Below are positions 43,808 to 54,278 of a DNA stretch of 64,000 bases, in pieces (the first letter of the stretch is position 1; every line of letters starts with the position of its first letter). The stretch is from Dielma fastidiosa (GTDB taxonomy: Bacteria; Bacillota_I; Bacilli_A; Erysipelotrichales; Erysipelotrichaceae), in the NCBI RefSeq assembly GCF_000313565.1, contig NZ_HE578928.1:236399-300398 (forward strand), written 5' to 3'. The notes under the pieces are model-generated. The model searched no databases. It saw only the letters and a program-made list of their open reading frames with translations, and had not been told where the DNA came from. A program made the translations under genes and the position numbers.

Positions 43808-43908
43808 AAATCACACTCCATTTCTTATCCATTCTAACATCTATTATTAAAAACTACAAAGCATATAATCCTAGCAGATGCAAAATGATATGTGATTTAT
43901 CAACAGCT

Positions 43909-44421
43909 CTATTCCTCAACAGGGCTGCCCTTAATATCAATCAGAACAGCGGGTGAAACCGATGCTTCATATAAATCATATAAGCTTATTTGACTATCAT
44001 ATTTCACTGTATATGCAGCATTTTGGGTATCAGCAGTTTCAATAAGGATGGTTTTTGAAGATACATCGATAAAACTCAAGCTCAGCAGCAGCTCATCGTC
44101 AGCGTAAAACTCATAGCTACTTGAGCCGCCAGGTCCCCATTCACCGTCATCCGCCTTGCTTTTAATGCTCATAGATTTCAAAACATCAATAAACTGCTTA
44201 ACTTCTTTTGGCTCAGTAAATATTTTCTTTTCATCATAATCAGGGTCCCTGCCTAGTATAAAGCCTTCAACACGGTCAATGCGATCCAGTTCAAGCAGCT
44301 CATCATAGACAGAAGGATAATATGTTTCATCAAGTCCGCTTGCAGATTGCCCGCTATGATTAACACAGCCAACTGCGAAAACAAGAATGAGTGCTGACAG
44401 CATGAATTTTTTAAGTTTCAT
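43909..44421 (-). CDS. Lipoprotein of unknown function
   Basis: 170 residues. MKLKKFMLSALILVFAVGC is a lipoprotein signal with lipobox AVGC. The mature part is acidic with short beta-prone stretches; no family recognised. AAGGAGG fixes the start at 44421, so the 21 upstream residues of the longer frame are not used. No partner genes: a ~370-bp gap precedes it. Confidence 0.75.
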   Translation of the reverse strand: MKLKKFMLSALILVFAVGCVNHSGQSASGLDETYYPSVYDELLELDRIDRVEGFILGRDPDYDEKKIFTEPKEVKQFIDVLKSMSIKSKADDGEWGPGGSSSYEFYADDELLLSLSFIDVSSKTILIETADTQNAAYTVKYDSQISLYDLYEASVSPAVLIDIKGSPVEE

Positions 44422-44715
44422 GATTAACCTCCTTCGAATTATTAGAATTAATGTGCAAGCTAGTAACGTGAGCCAATTTCTCAACTGCGCGATTTTCTTT
44501 TTGATACCATCAAGGCATCAAGTGGTACCAAGTTAATTATGTAAACCTCTTCGCTGACAGGGTGTTACCCCTTGCTTTAATCGATATATGCAAGGGAAGA
44601 GATTGAAAGATAGATACACGTAGTAGATATTTTCTTCATATTTATTTTATCAAATTTTATACCTTATGAGAAGCAAAAGCAGGACTATTATCACTCTGAT
44701 CTCAGCGCCTACAAA
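44422..44715. other. Intergenic region upstream of the lipoprotein gene, partly structured
   Basis: About 290 bp with no convincing gene. On the minus strand it holds an imperfect AGGGGTAACACCCT dyad near 44570 and a TTGATGCC...GGTATCAA hairpin near 44510-44525, so a leader RNA is conceivable. No match to a riboswitch core that I recognise. Confidence 0.35.
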
Positions 44716-44753
44716 TTATAAAAGCACACTCACGGATACAAAAATGAGTGTGC
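44716..44753 (-). terminator. Terminator of the LicR-type PTS operon
   Basis: 9-bp perfect stem GCACACTCA/TGAGTGTGC followed by TTTTATAATTT on the minus strand. Confidence 0.85.
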
Positions 44754-44789
44754 AGATTACAAAATATTTAATATATCGCTAAACTATGC

Positions 44790-45362
44790 CTATGGACGCT
44801 GCAAAGCAAAGTTGAGCGCCTTACTGCATGCGGCCACAGAAACTAAGCCGATAAGTACAGGCAGCCATCCGTATACTATTAAACCGCCAAAAACAATAAA
44901 GGAATCACAGATAAATACCAATACAGACACCGGCAGATTAAAATATTTATGCAGAATCAAAGGCGGTACGTCCATTCCCCCGCTGCTGCCGCCAGAACGC
45001 ATGATTAAGCCAATACCAAAGCCGGTTAAAAGACCGCCGATAATGCTTGCGGCCAACTGCGGCAAAACAGGCAATGAAATAAACGCAATGAGTTGCAGGA
45101 AGAGTGGATACAACAGCGTACTGGCAGCAGTTTTGACTGCAAACTCACGTCCTAAAAATAATACCCCCAATAAAAAACAAGCTATTATCAGGATATTAAT
45201 GACCATCATAGGTTCAAGATTAAAAACCTTTTCCAGTATAACCGCAATGCCATTCACGCCGCCGCCGATCACATGTGATGGCAGCAAGAACCAGCTGCTG
45301 GCCATCGCAAGCAGCAAATTGCCAACAGCCAGTAGCAAAATATGCCTGCGATTTACAAACAT
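44790..45362 (-). CDS. YitT-family membrane protein, short form
   Basis: 190 residues, about six helices. FLLPSHVIGGGVNGIAVILE and IMRSGGSSGGMDVPPLILHK are the YitT (DUF161) hallmarks. The C-terminal DUF2179 soluble domain of B. subtilis YitT is missing. It overlaps the end of the phosphatase gene and is the last gene of the cellobiose PTS operon. Start at 45362 or 45380; neither has a strong ribosome binding site. Confidence 0.85.
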   Translation of the reverse strand: MFVNRRHILLLAVGNLLLAMASSWFLLPSHVIGGGVNGIAVILEKVFNLEPMMVINILIIACFLLGVLFLGREFAVKTAASTLLYPLFLQLIAFISLPVLPQLAASIIGGLLTGFGIGLIMRSGGSSGGMDVPPLILHKYFNLPVSVLVFICDSFIVFGGLIVYGWLPVLIGLVSVAACSKALNFALQRP

Positions 45363-46168
45363 AAATTTGCCGCCAGCCATTTTCCAACACCATCTTCCTC
45401 ACATGCTTCACATACTGCTTTAGCGAGTCCTAGAATATAAGGATGGGCATTTTTTACAGCCACAGTATTAGGAAAACATTCAAACAAAGAGGCATCATTC
45501 ATGCTGTCACCAAAAATAATTACCTCCTCTTTGCGAAGCTTTAAGCGTTCTAAGATAAAATCTAAAGCAGTCCCTTTATTCGCGTCCTTATGGGTTATTT
45601 CTAAATTTCCTCTGACACTGGAAGTCAAAAGCAAATCAGAATTTGCCTTGAGCGCTGATTGACACTGATACAGCTTCGTCTCATCCAAGCTCATAAGCTC
45701 CATCTTCAAAATAGTAAATTCATTAAGTTCTGACGCTGTAATTACAGGCAGCAGCTCAACATCAGCTGGCTGTCCCATATTTCTGGAAATGACCGCTTCC
45801 ATATCTTGCTGCAAAGAGATACTATTTTCATAAGCAAAGCTTCCCTTGTCTGTGAAAAGCTGAATAGTCAAATCAAAATCCTTAATGATTTTGATGCAAG
45901 CCCTGCTCTGCGGACTGCTTATCGGCAGCGAAAATAAAATATTGCCCGCATCATCACGTGCCTGAGCCCCATTTATTTCAATTGCCGGGCATTTTATCCC
46001 ATAGGGTTCAAAGATACATTGAATATTTGCATAATCACGGCCGCTGGCAGGTATAAAGCAAATTCCCCGCTGCTTAATTTTTTTAATTGCCTCTATATTT
46101 TTTATCGATAAACTAAAATCACTGCGCAGTAAGGTACCATCTAAATCAGATACAATTAGTTTAATCAT
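45353..46168 (-). CDS. Cof-type HAD-IIB hydrolase
   Basis: 271 residues. Motif I LIVSDLDGTLL, motif II FIPASGRDY, the C2-type cap, and motif IV FGDSMNDASLFECF. These cytosolic enzymes dephosphorylate sugar phosphates and flavin or pyridoxal intermediates. In this PTS operon it may relieve sugar-phosphate stress (inference). GGGAGG sits five bases before the ATG at 46168. Confidence 0.9.
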   Translation of the reverse strand: MIKLIVSDLDGTLLRSDFSLSIKNIEAIKKIKQRGICFIPASGRDYANIQCIFEPYGIKCPAIEINGAQARDDAGNILFSLPISSPQSRACIKIIKDFDLTIQLFTDKGSFAYENSISLQQDMEAVISRNMGQPADVELLPVITASELNEFTILKMELMSLDETKLYQCQSALKANSDLLLTSSVRGNLEITHKDANKGTALDFILERLKLRKEEVIIFGDSMNDASLFECFPNTVAVKNAHPYILGLAKAVCEACEEDGVGKWLAANLCL

Positions 46169-46216
46169 CAATACCTCCCAAAAAGGGGATATGCATGATG
46201 CACATCCGCCTTATTT

Positions 46217-47668
<1,452 letters not shown>

Positions 47669-48007
47669 TTAGCCCTCCTGTTTTTCTGCTTTTAAAGCTG
47701 TAATTTCTTTTTTCATTTCAATTTGTTCACTAATTAATTCCTTTGCCAGAATCGCTGTCATTAAATGATCCTGAGCATGAACCATAATGAAGCTCAATTC
47801 TACTTCACAGGTACCAGAGGTTTCCTGTGATAAGATTTGAAACTGCACCTGATGAGCATCATTCAATAATTCTTCTGCCTTTTCAAGCAAAGCTGCAGCG
47901 GCTTCAAAGTCACCTTCCTTGGCTTTATCTAATGCCTCAAAAGAATAACTGCGAGCCTCACCCGCCTTCGCAATTAATGCAAATGCTGTTTCACTGGATT
48001 TGGTCAT
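47669..48007 (-). CDS. licA: PTS lactose/cellobiose-type EIIA
   Basis: 112 residues, all-helical trimeric IIA of the Lac/Chb family: FALIAKAGEARSYSFEAL at the N-terminus and the phospho-His in VHAQDHLMTAILAKEL. Receives phosphate from HPr and passes it to the EIIB. Overlaps the EIIC stop by four bases (ATGA). Confidence 0.92.
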   Translation of the reverse strand: MTKSSETAFALIAKAGEARSYSFEALDKAKEGDFEAAAALLEKAEELLNDAHQVQFQILSQETSGTCEVELSFIMVHAQDHLMTAILAKELISEQIEMKKEITALKAEKQEG

Positions 48008-49317
48008 ACATTCACCTCTTCTTCAATTTGTGCTTCTTCAACTTCTTCCTGAAGCTTTGTTTTTTCGTACATCTTTACAAATGGATAATAAATAAAAGCA
48101 TCAACAACAATAAGTGCTAAGACAAAGACAGCCGCTTTCCAATCAAGGGTGGAAATCATCGCACCAATTGGTGCAGGTGCTGTCCATGGCGCGTTTATAA
48201 CTGCCATTTTAATAATACCAGAAGCGGTCAGCAGCCAGCCTAAGATTGTATTTACCGTCGGAACAATCATGAATGGGATAATCATAATCGGATTTAAGAA
48301 AATCGGCAAACCGAAAATTAATGGTTCATTAATATTAAATAGAGACGGAATAATTGCGATACGTCCTACCTCTTTCATTTGCTTTGATTTACTGCGTAAT
48401 AACAGGAATGCCAATGCCAGTGTTGCACCGCCGCCTAACGCTGTATAGAATGACCAGAACGGACCGGTATAGATATGTGTTGGTGCTAAGCCCTGTGCAT
48501 ATAATTCCGCATTCGCTGTCGCGTTGATCAGCTCTAATGGGTCAAGAATCGGGCCTACAACCGTCGTAGGATGTACACCAAAACCAAACAATAAATTCTC
48601 AAAAGCAGTTAATGTACTAACCATGAATAGATTATCAACACTTGCCTTTACGTTTTCAAACATGCTGAAGAATAAATCAGGAATCAACTGACCGGTCGTT
48701 AGCTGACAAATCAGTGATACGCCATAAAGTACGATCATCGCTAAACCAAATGGGAATAAGGCTGCGAAAGAGTTCGCTACGACTGGCGGTACACCTTTTG
48801 GCATATGGATCGTCCAGCCACGGTTCTCAACGAATTTCATAATTTCTACACTCAATAAGGCAACAATGATTGAAAGCAAAATCCCCTTACTTTCAAAAGC
48901 ACTGGTTAAGATAGCACCGTCTGTTACCGGTGAACAAACAAGAATATAAATAGCTACTGAACTGAGTGAATAGTTAATGGCTTTTTTATCATAGCTCTTG
49001 GCAAGTGAATAAGCTGCCGCAAAGCAGATAAAGAGTGACATGATACCCATTGTCGCATTAAATGGCGCCAATAAATATGCAGAATTTGCATTTGCCCAGT
49101 GATACCAGCCTAAAAGTAAATTATCAAGAATGCCGATACCGGTTAAATTATCCGGTGAAACCGGCGGACATGCCAGAATCAGAAAGATACTGCCGATGAT
49201 TGTAAGCGGAATTGCTGAAACGATGCCATCACGCATAGCAAGCAGATGACGTTGTGATCCAAAGAAATTGGCTAAAGGCATTAATTTTTCTTCTAACCAA
49301 TCAAAGAATTTTTGCAT
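48004..49317 (-). CDS. licC: PTS cellobiose-type EIIC permease
   Basis: 437 residues, about ten helices. DWLEEKLMPLANFFGSQRHL at the N-terminus, the substrate loop FNINEPLIFGLPIFLNPIMI and APWTAPAPIGAMIS, all typical of CelB/LicC. Transports and phosphorylates an aryl- or oligo-beta-glucoside with the separate EIIA and EIIB. Confidence 0.93.
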   Translation of the reverse strand: MQKFFDWLEEKLMPLANFFGSQRHLLAMRDGIVSAIPLTIIGSIFLILACPPVSPDNLTGIGILDNLLLGWYHWANANSAYLLAPFNATMGIMSLFICFAAAYSLAKSYDKKAINYSLSSVAIYILVCSPVTDGAILTSAFESKGILLSIIVALLSVEIMKFVENRGWTIHMPKGVPPVVANSFAALFPFGLAMIVLYGVSLICQLTTGQLIPDLFFSMFENVKASVDNLFMVSTLTAFENLLFGFGVHPTTVVGPILDPLELINATANAELYAQGLAPTHIYTGPFWSFYTALGGGATLALAFLLLRSKSKQMKEVGRIAIIPSLFNINEPLIFGLPIFLNPIMIIPFMIVPTVNTILGWLLTASGIIKMAVINAPWTAPAPIGAMISTLDWKAAVFVLALIVVDAFIYYPFVKMYEKTKLQEEVEEAQIEEEVNV

Positions 49318-49343
49318 AATACTACCCCTTTCGCAAAATTATT

Positions 49344-49640
49344 TTATAATTTTCTAACTGCATCCATGATTTTCTTGCCATTGCATGTGCCATATGCACT
49401 AGGATCAATGTCAGCAATCTTGATTTCATAAGGCGCTGCCAGTTTCTCAAGCATCTTCTTCTGATAACGAATCTGCGGTGCGACTAGAATCGCATCATAT
49501 TTGCCGATGCAATCCTTCACTTCCTGTACTGATTTTGCTTCAATAAACCAATCTTTTTCATCCTCATGTAAATTTTCTTTCATTGCTTCAACGACAATTG
49601 TTGTGGATGCTCCACATGCGCAAACTAATAAAATGTTCAT
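49344..49640 (-). CDS. licB: PTS cellobiose-type EIIB
   Basis: 98 residues. MNILLVCACGASTTIVVEAM carries a phospho-Cys at residue 8 or 10; the usual P-loop is CxxGxST, here CACGAST. ILVAPQIRYQKKMLEKL is the Lac/Chb EIIB core. GGAG nine bases before the ATG at 49640; the longer frame from 49703 starts upstream of the likely transcription start. First gene of the PTS operon. Confidence 0.9.
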   Translation of the reverse strand: MNILLVCACGASTTIVVEAMKENLHEDEKDWFIEAKSVQEVKDCIGKYDAILVAPQIRYQKKMLEKLAAPYEIKIADIDPSAYGTCNGKKIMDAVRKL

Positions 49641-49679
49641 AATGTTGTTCTCCTTTTGACTAATGTCCCTTGCACTATC

Positions 49680-49736
49680 GTTATACCATTGTCCATTAAA
49701 CATGTCATCCTATCAAATGTCCACAGCATTGTGGAC
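49680..49736 (-). promoter_or_regulatory. PTS operon promoter with upstream LicR-type dyad
   Basis: Minus strand: ATGACA (49703-49708), 17-base spacer, TATAAC (49680-49685). Ten bases upstream of the -35 box is the dyad GTCCACA-gcat-TGTGGAC (49719-49736), the right place for an activator. The same half-sites recur before licR. Confidence 0.75.
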
Positions 49737-49739
49737 AAC

Positions 49740-50369
49740 TTACGGAAATCTATAAAGCAGACTTTGATGCAGCTCTTTTGCATGCTGGTGGAAATATTGA
49801 ATCAATGGGCCATAGATGAATACACTCAGCAGTGTCCCTAAACCAATGGGACCTGACACAAGAAAAGCCAATATGAAGCCGCTGCCCTCACAGAGGGTCA
49901 TTGCTGTACGGATATTTGTCTGAAACTTATCTCTTAAAGCAACCATAAAATAATCAATGGGACAAGGTGCAAAATCACCTACTAAATACGTTCCGCAGCC
50001 AATACTGATAATTATTACACCTACTAAAAATAGTGTCAGCTTGCCAATCCAAGGCGAAATAGATACACCATTCATCAGCCAGACAAAGAAATCCACAAAA
50101 CCGCTCATCACAAATGAAGTAATCATACAGGATAACTTTGGACGCTCATGCCGAAGCCATCCGCCTAACAGAATTAAAAGCAGCGAGGTAACATTCATCC
50201 AAGTACCTATCGATAAATGAAAATGTTCATACAGACCTACACTTACCGCATCCCATGCACTGACACCAAAATCAGCAACAATCGTCACCGCGATTCCAAA
50301 TGCAAATAACATCAACCCAATAACAAAGAACATTATGCGGAAGAACAACTTATGACTTTTGGTTTTCAC
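49740..50369 (-). CDS. YczE-family membrane protein
   Basis: 209 residues, five to six helices. FAFGIAVTIVADFGVSAWDA and LVGDFAPCPIDYFMVALR are YczE signatures. The GTG at 50369 is preferred since GAGGGG lies five bases upstream; GTG at 50375 is too close. Between licR and the PTS operon on the PTS strand, with an operator after its stop. Function unknown. Confidence 0.78.
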   Translation of the reverse strand: MKTKSHKLFFRIMFFVIGLMLFAFGIAVTIVADFGVSAWDAVSVGLYEHFHLSIGTWMNVTSLLLILLGGWLRHERPKLSCMITSFVMSGFVDFFVWLMNGVSISPWIGKLTLFLVGVIIISIGCGTYLVGDFAPCPIDYFMVALRDKFQTNIRTAMTLCEGSGFILAFLVSGPIGLGTLLSVFIYGPLIQYFHQHAKELHQSLLYRFP

Positions 50370-50477
50370 ATTCACCCCTCTCTTTCCAACCGCACTTTAG
50401 TTATAAAAGATTTCACAGCAAATGTCGTTCATGCCTTTGACCATATGTTTGTGGACAAAACGGCTTAATTAAAAAGT

Positions 50478-50493
50478 TCCACATTGCTGTGGA
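50478..50493. promoter_or_regulatory. LicR-type operator upstream of licR
   Basis: TCCACA-ttgc-TGTGGA, the same half-sites and 4-base spacer as at 49719-49736, with an extra TGTGGACAAAA half-site at about 50451. A TATACT -10-like box for licR follows at about 50530. Suggests autoregulation. Confidence 0.65.
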
Positions 50494-50564
50494 CAATTTC
50501 ATTCTGTTCATCACATTCGTTTTCACTTATACTAAATATGGGTGAGAATAAGACAGGTGATACA

Positions 50565-52463
50565 ATGAATAAAAATCAGAAAATCATTATGAAAGAACTA
50601 CTAGCCAGTGATGTTCCGCTTACCAGTGAACATTTGGCGCTGACATGCGGCGTATCAAGCAAATCGATTCGCCGCTATCTTGCTGATCTTAAAGATCAGT
50701 GTGAACAGCATGGAGCTACAATCATTATGAAACCGGGGTTAGGAAATTTAATTCGTATCGATGATGAAGAGAAATTTCATACTTTTCTCGAAAAAGAACG
50801 CAGTTCACAGAAAATACCAAATTCTCCTGAAGAACGCCTGGACTATCTCTTAAACTTATTACTCTATAACAGCGATTATGTTAAGGTTTCCGACATCGCT
50901 GATGATTTATTCATTTCTACCTCACGGTTGAGTATTGATTTAAAAAATCTGCGCTCATTGCTTGATAATTATCATTTGAAAATAGTAAATAAGCCTAATT
51001 ATGGTATCAAAATTCAAGGGAATGAACGTGACCGGCGAATCTGCATGGCTGAGTATTACATGAAGAAAAGGAATGATGATACAACCAGCAATCCTAATGA
51101 TGCTTATCAGGTGATGATTAATAATGTCATTACTAAAGTTCTTGTTCAGAAAAACATTCATATGTCAGACATTGCTTTGCAAAGCCTTGCCATTCATTTA
51201 CTGATTGCGGTAGAACGAATAAAAACAAGCAATATCATACAATTAACAAGTGAAACGCAGCAAAAAATGGAGGCTAAAGGGGAATACTCAATTGCTCTTG
51301 CGTTAAAAGACGCCATTGAACATACATTTGGCATTACCTTGCCGATTTCAGAAATTTGTTATCTGACCCAGCATCTCATTGGCAAAAAGCATTTTGAAAG
51401 CGATACAAATGAGTTTGATGTGGAAGTAAATGAGGAAGTAACAATACTTGTAAACGTAATTCTGCGCTCTATTTTTGATCAGACACGAATGGATTTTTAT
51501 AATGATATTGATTTGAAAATGAATTTGATGCTGCACATGATTCCTTTTTTAGAACGGGTACGCAATCAGATGATGGTACATAATCCGATTATCAATGATA
51601 TAAAAGAAAAATACAGCTTTGCTTATGAACTTGCTTCAATTGGGCTAAGCGCTGTCTGCGAGCGATTGAAGGTTAAAATCACTGAGGATGAGATTAGTTT
51701 CTTTGCGCTGCATTTTATTCTTGCGTTGGAACGTAAGCGTGAAGAAGTTGCCCCCAGTAATATTCTTATCGTTTGCAGTACCGGCAGAGCGACTTCACAA
51801 TTATTGGCTTATCAGATTCAAAAGAAATTTGGTGACCGTATTAATGTAATTAGAATCATTGAAGCACATCGATTGGATCAAATGAATCTTGAAAGCTTTG
51901 ATTTTATCTTCTCAACCGTGCCGATTCATAAAGAATATCCATTACCTATCCGTCAAATTAACAATTTATTGGAAGAAAAAGATTTTAATTTAATTGAGAG
52001 CTGCTTGAAAGCAGGAACAGCTAAACTGCATATCCGTGATTTAATGGATGAAAAGCTATTTTTTACGGATATCGATGCCCAAAATAAAGAAGAAGCTTTG
52101 CAGATTCTGATTCAAAAGGTTTCTGATCATGTCAGCATCCCAGATAATTTTTATCAATTAGTCTTAGAACGTGAGGAGTTTGCCTCTACTGAGCTTAACA
52201 ACTTAGTGGCTATTCCGCATCCCAATTGCGCGGTTACTAATTCTACATTTATCGCAACAGGCATCTTAAAGAAGCCAATTATATGGAATTCTAAATCTGT
52301 CCAGATTATTTTTCTAATCGCGATTATGCCGAATAATAAGCAGGATCTGCGTGATTTCTATGAAGGTGTCGTTGATTTTGTGACAAAAGAGAAAAATACG
52401 ACAGAATTATTGCATAAGCAAACATATGATAATTTGATGAATTTATTAGAACATACTAAATGA
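50565..52463 (+). CDS. licR: LicR-type PTS-regulated transcriptional activator
   Basis: 632 residues. N-terminal helix-turn-helices (LTSEHLALTCGVSSKSIRRY; VSDIADDLFISTSRLSIDLK), two PRDs (SLAIHLLIAVER; CYLTQHLIGKKHF; LMLHMIPFLERV; FFALHFILALER), an EIIB-like domain (NILIVCSTGRATSQLLAY) and a C-terminal EIIA domain of the fructose type with phospho-His in VAIPHPNCAV. This matches LicR of B. subtilis, which activates licBCAH when unphosphorylated by the pathway EIIB. Start at 50565 has AGGTGATACA upstream. Divergent from the PTS genes, with matching operators. Confidence 0.9.
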   Translation: MNKNQKIIMKELLASDVPLTSEHLALTCGVSSKSIRRYLADLKDQCEQHGATIIMKPGLGNLIRIDDEEKFHTFLEKERSSQKIPNSPEERLDYLLNLLLYNSDYVKVSDIADDLFISTSRLSIDLKNLRSLLDNYHLKIVNKPNYGIKIQGNERDRRICMAEYYMKKRNDDTTSNPNDAYQVMINNVITKVLVQKNIHMSDIALQSLAIHLLIAVERIKTSNIIQLTSETQQKMEAKGEYSIALALKDAIEHTFGITLPISEICYLTQHLIGKKHFESDTNEFDVEVNEEVTILVNVILRSIFDQTRMDFYNDIDLKMNLMLHMIPFLERVRNQMMVHNPIINDIKEKYSFAYELASIGLSAVCERLKVKITEDEISFFALHFILALERKREEVAPSNILIVCSTGRATSQLLAYQIQKKFGDRINVIRIIEAHRLDQMNLESFDFIFSTVPIHKEYPLPIRQINNLLEEKDFNLIESCLKAGTAKLHIRDLMDEKLFFTDIDAQNKEEALQILIQKVSDHVSIPDNFYQLVLEREEFASTELNNLVAIPHPNCAVTNSTFIATGILKKPIIWNSKSVQIIFLIAIMPNNKQDLRDFYEGVVDFVTKEKNTTELLHKQTYDNLMNLLEHTK

Positions 52464-52467
52464 TAGA

Positions 52468-52510
52468 AGGACTGTAAGAATCAGCAATTGATCTTATCAG
52501 TCCTCTTTTC
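52468..52510 (+). terminator. Terminator after licR
   Basis: AGGACTG/CAGTCCT outer arms with an inner TAAGA/TCTTA extension, then CTTTTC. Confidence 0.75.
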
Positions 52511-52605
52511 AATTTATGATTAATAACTTCTCAAGAACGAATCAGCAAGCATGGACATTATGATAATTATTCGCTATAATGCAGATAAAAGAGGGGGAAA
52601 TCAGT

Positions 52606-53046
52606 ATGAAAAGGAAAGTGGGATACGCATTATGCGGTTTAATTGCGGTTCTTTTATCGCTGTTTCTTATATATGATAATTTTATTGCTTTTAAACCGGT
52701 AATCATTTTCCAGCGTTTTCGGGTGAATATAGAGGAAAATTATAATTTTGAAGCAGCAAATTTGATAATGGCTTACGACGAGCAGCGGCCAGTGCCGGCA
52801 ACATTTGCGGAAAATGAAATTAATTATCTTGAGTGGAGCAATGATATTTTTGATGACCTTTATTATAATTACATGACGCCAACGGATGTGAAATTATCTG
52901 CCGCAATCAATCAGGGCAAAGTGACTTTCACATATCAGGGATATGTAACCACAAAACAAGGGGAAACGATGGATTATTTTGAAGAAGCCACTTTTGATTT
53001 TATCAAAGTACCGGAAATGAAGAATTTTGATAAAGTTTACGATTAA
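52606..53046 (+). CDS. Membrane-anchored protein of unknown function, tandem copy 1
   Basis: 146 residues. One N-terminal helix (residues ~6-27, VGYALCGLIAVLLSLFLIYD) followed by an extracytoplasmic domain with FQRFRVNIEENYNF and a beta-rich end KVTFTYQGYVTTKQGETMDY. No family recognised. GAGGGGG before the ATG at 52606. It is followed at once by a paralogue of identical length. Confidence 0.75.
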   Translation: MKRKVGYALCGLIAVLLSLFLIYDNFIAFKPVIIFQRFRVNIEENYNFEAANLIMAYDEQRPVPATFAENEINYLEWSNDIFDDLYYNYMTPTDVKLSAAINQGKVTFTYQGYVTTKQGETMDYFEEATFDFIKVPEMKNFDKVYD

Positions 53047-53097
53047 AAGGACTAATGAACTTAGTTTATTTCTGTATATTGAGGGGGGAGATTTAAT

Positions 53098-53538
53098 ATG
53101 AAGAGGAAACTCGGTTTTTCACTGTGCGGATTGATCATAGTGTTTTTTCTTGTAGTTCTTGCCTATAATATATTCAATTCTTTTAAACCTGAAATAACCT
53201 TTCAGCGCTTTCGAATGGATATAGAAGAGAATTATAATTTTGATGTATCCCGTATGATGATGTCTTATAATGAACAATGGCCGTTACCCGCTTCATTTAT
53301 GGACAATCTAAACGCTTATGTTGACTGGGATCATGAGATTTTTGATGAACTTTATTATGATTGTATGGCGCCAACGGATGTGAAATTGTCTGCCGTAATC
53401 GATAACAGCAAAGTGACTTTCACATATCAGGGATATATAACTACAAAGCAAGGGGAAACGATGGATTATTTTGAAGAAGCTACTTTTGATTTCCATGTCC
53501 ATCCTGAACTGAAGAACTTTGATGATGTCATTGAGTAA
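53098..53538 (+). CDS. Membrane-anchored protein of unknown function, tandem copy 2
   Basis: 146 residues, about two thirds identical by eye to the preceding gene. Strongest match in FQRFR-DIEENYNF and in TTKQGETMDYFEEATFDF; weakest in the membrane helix and residues ~50-75. The DNA of the last third is almost the same in both, suggesting a fairly recent duplication or gene conversion. GAGGGGGG before the ATG. Confidence 0.75.
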   Translation: MKRKLGFSLCGLIIVFFLVVLAYNIFNSFKPEITFQRFRMDIEENYNFDVSRMMMSYNEQWPLPASFMDNLNAYVDWDHEIFDELYYDCMAPTDVKLSAVIDNSKVTFTYQGYITTKQGETMDYFEEATFDFHVHPELKNFDDVIE

Positions 53539-53577
53539 ATTATTGATATTTTAATTCTTATAATAAGCTAAGCAAAA

Positions 53578-53620
53578 GGACTGAAACAGTATGTAAATAT
53601 GCTGCCTTCAGTCCTTATTT
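53578..53620. terminator. Bidirectional terminator
   Basis: AGGACTGAA/TTCAGTCCT arms with an inner CAGTAT/ATGCTG pairing. It serves the tandem pair (plus) and the thr operon (minus). Confidence 0.8.
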
Positions 53621-53624
53621 ATTT

Positions 53625-54278
53625 TTATACAATCAGATTCATGATTTCACATAAGCCGTCAATTACAACATCACTTTCACTTTGATCAATTTTAAATCTT
53701 GGATGTTTTTTGGCCGCCACAACACAGCCCGCACGTTTTGCCGCTTTAATACCTGCCGCAGAATCTTCAAGTGCTAAACATTTCTGCGCATCAACATCTA
53801 ATTCTTTAAGTGCCAGCTGGTAAACCGCCGGATCAGGCTTACCCTTAGATACCATTTCCATGCTGATTACAGCATCAAAATAGTTCAAAATACCATTTTC
53901 ATCTAAAGCTTTACGAAGCCTTTGCGTGTTGCTGTTAGAAGCACAGCCAATCTTTAAACCTTTAGCTTTTAAAACCGGCAGTACCTTAAGGATATCAGTA
54001 TCAAATATTTGTTTATAGTCAATTAATTCATAATGACACTGTGCATAGTATGCCTTTGCCAGCTCATCACTATTTTTTAAATCAGGATAACACAGCTTTA
54101 AAGCTTGCGGGAAGGCAAAACCAATCATGCTTGCCAATTCATCATCAGTGGGAATGATACCATTCTCTTTAAGAAATGCTTCTTTCTTTTGCAGATAAAC
54201 AGATTCAGTGTCAAACAGTACGCCGTCGCAGTCAAAGATAACGGCTTGCAGATTATTCAATGGAAACAAGCTTGGCAT
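53625..54278 (-). CDS. HAD phosphatase, beta-phosphoglucomutase-like
   Basis: 217 residues. Motif I AVIFDCDGVLFDTESVY, cap domain, motif II IGCASNSNTQRLRKAL, motif III GKPDPAVYQLAL, and ALEDSAAGIKAAKRAGC. Substrate unknown. As last gene of thrC-thrB-pheB it could be an alternative phosphatase for that pathway, but such HADs are promiscuous. GGGGTGA before the ATG, overlapping pheB. Confidence 0.88.
   Translation of the reverse strand: MPSLFPLNNLQAVIFDCDGVLFDTESVYLQKKEAFLKENGIIPTDDELASMIGFAFPQALKLCYPDLKNSDELAKAYYAQCHYELIDYKQIFDTDILKVLPVLKAKGLKIGCASNSNTQRLRKALDENGILNYFDAVISMEMVSKGKPDPAVYQLALKELDVDAQKCLALEDSAAGIKAAKRAGCVVAAKKHPRFKIDQSESDVVIDGLCEIMNLIV

Noticed and set aside
44440..44640. T-box leader (TTGGTACCAC near 44530 on the minus strand)
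   Set aside because: Resembles the T-box core only over a few bases, lacks the conserved specifier features, and the downstream gene is a lipoprotein, not an amino acid gene.
44812..45423. 203-codon open frame on the plus strand
   Set aside because: Antisense to the YitT-like gene, which has clear family motifs; no ribosome binding site.
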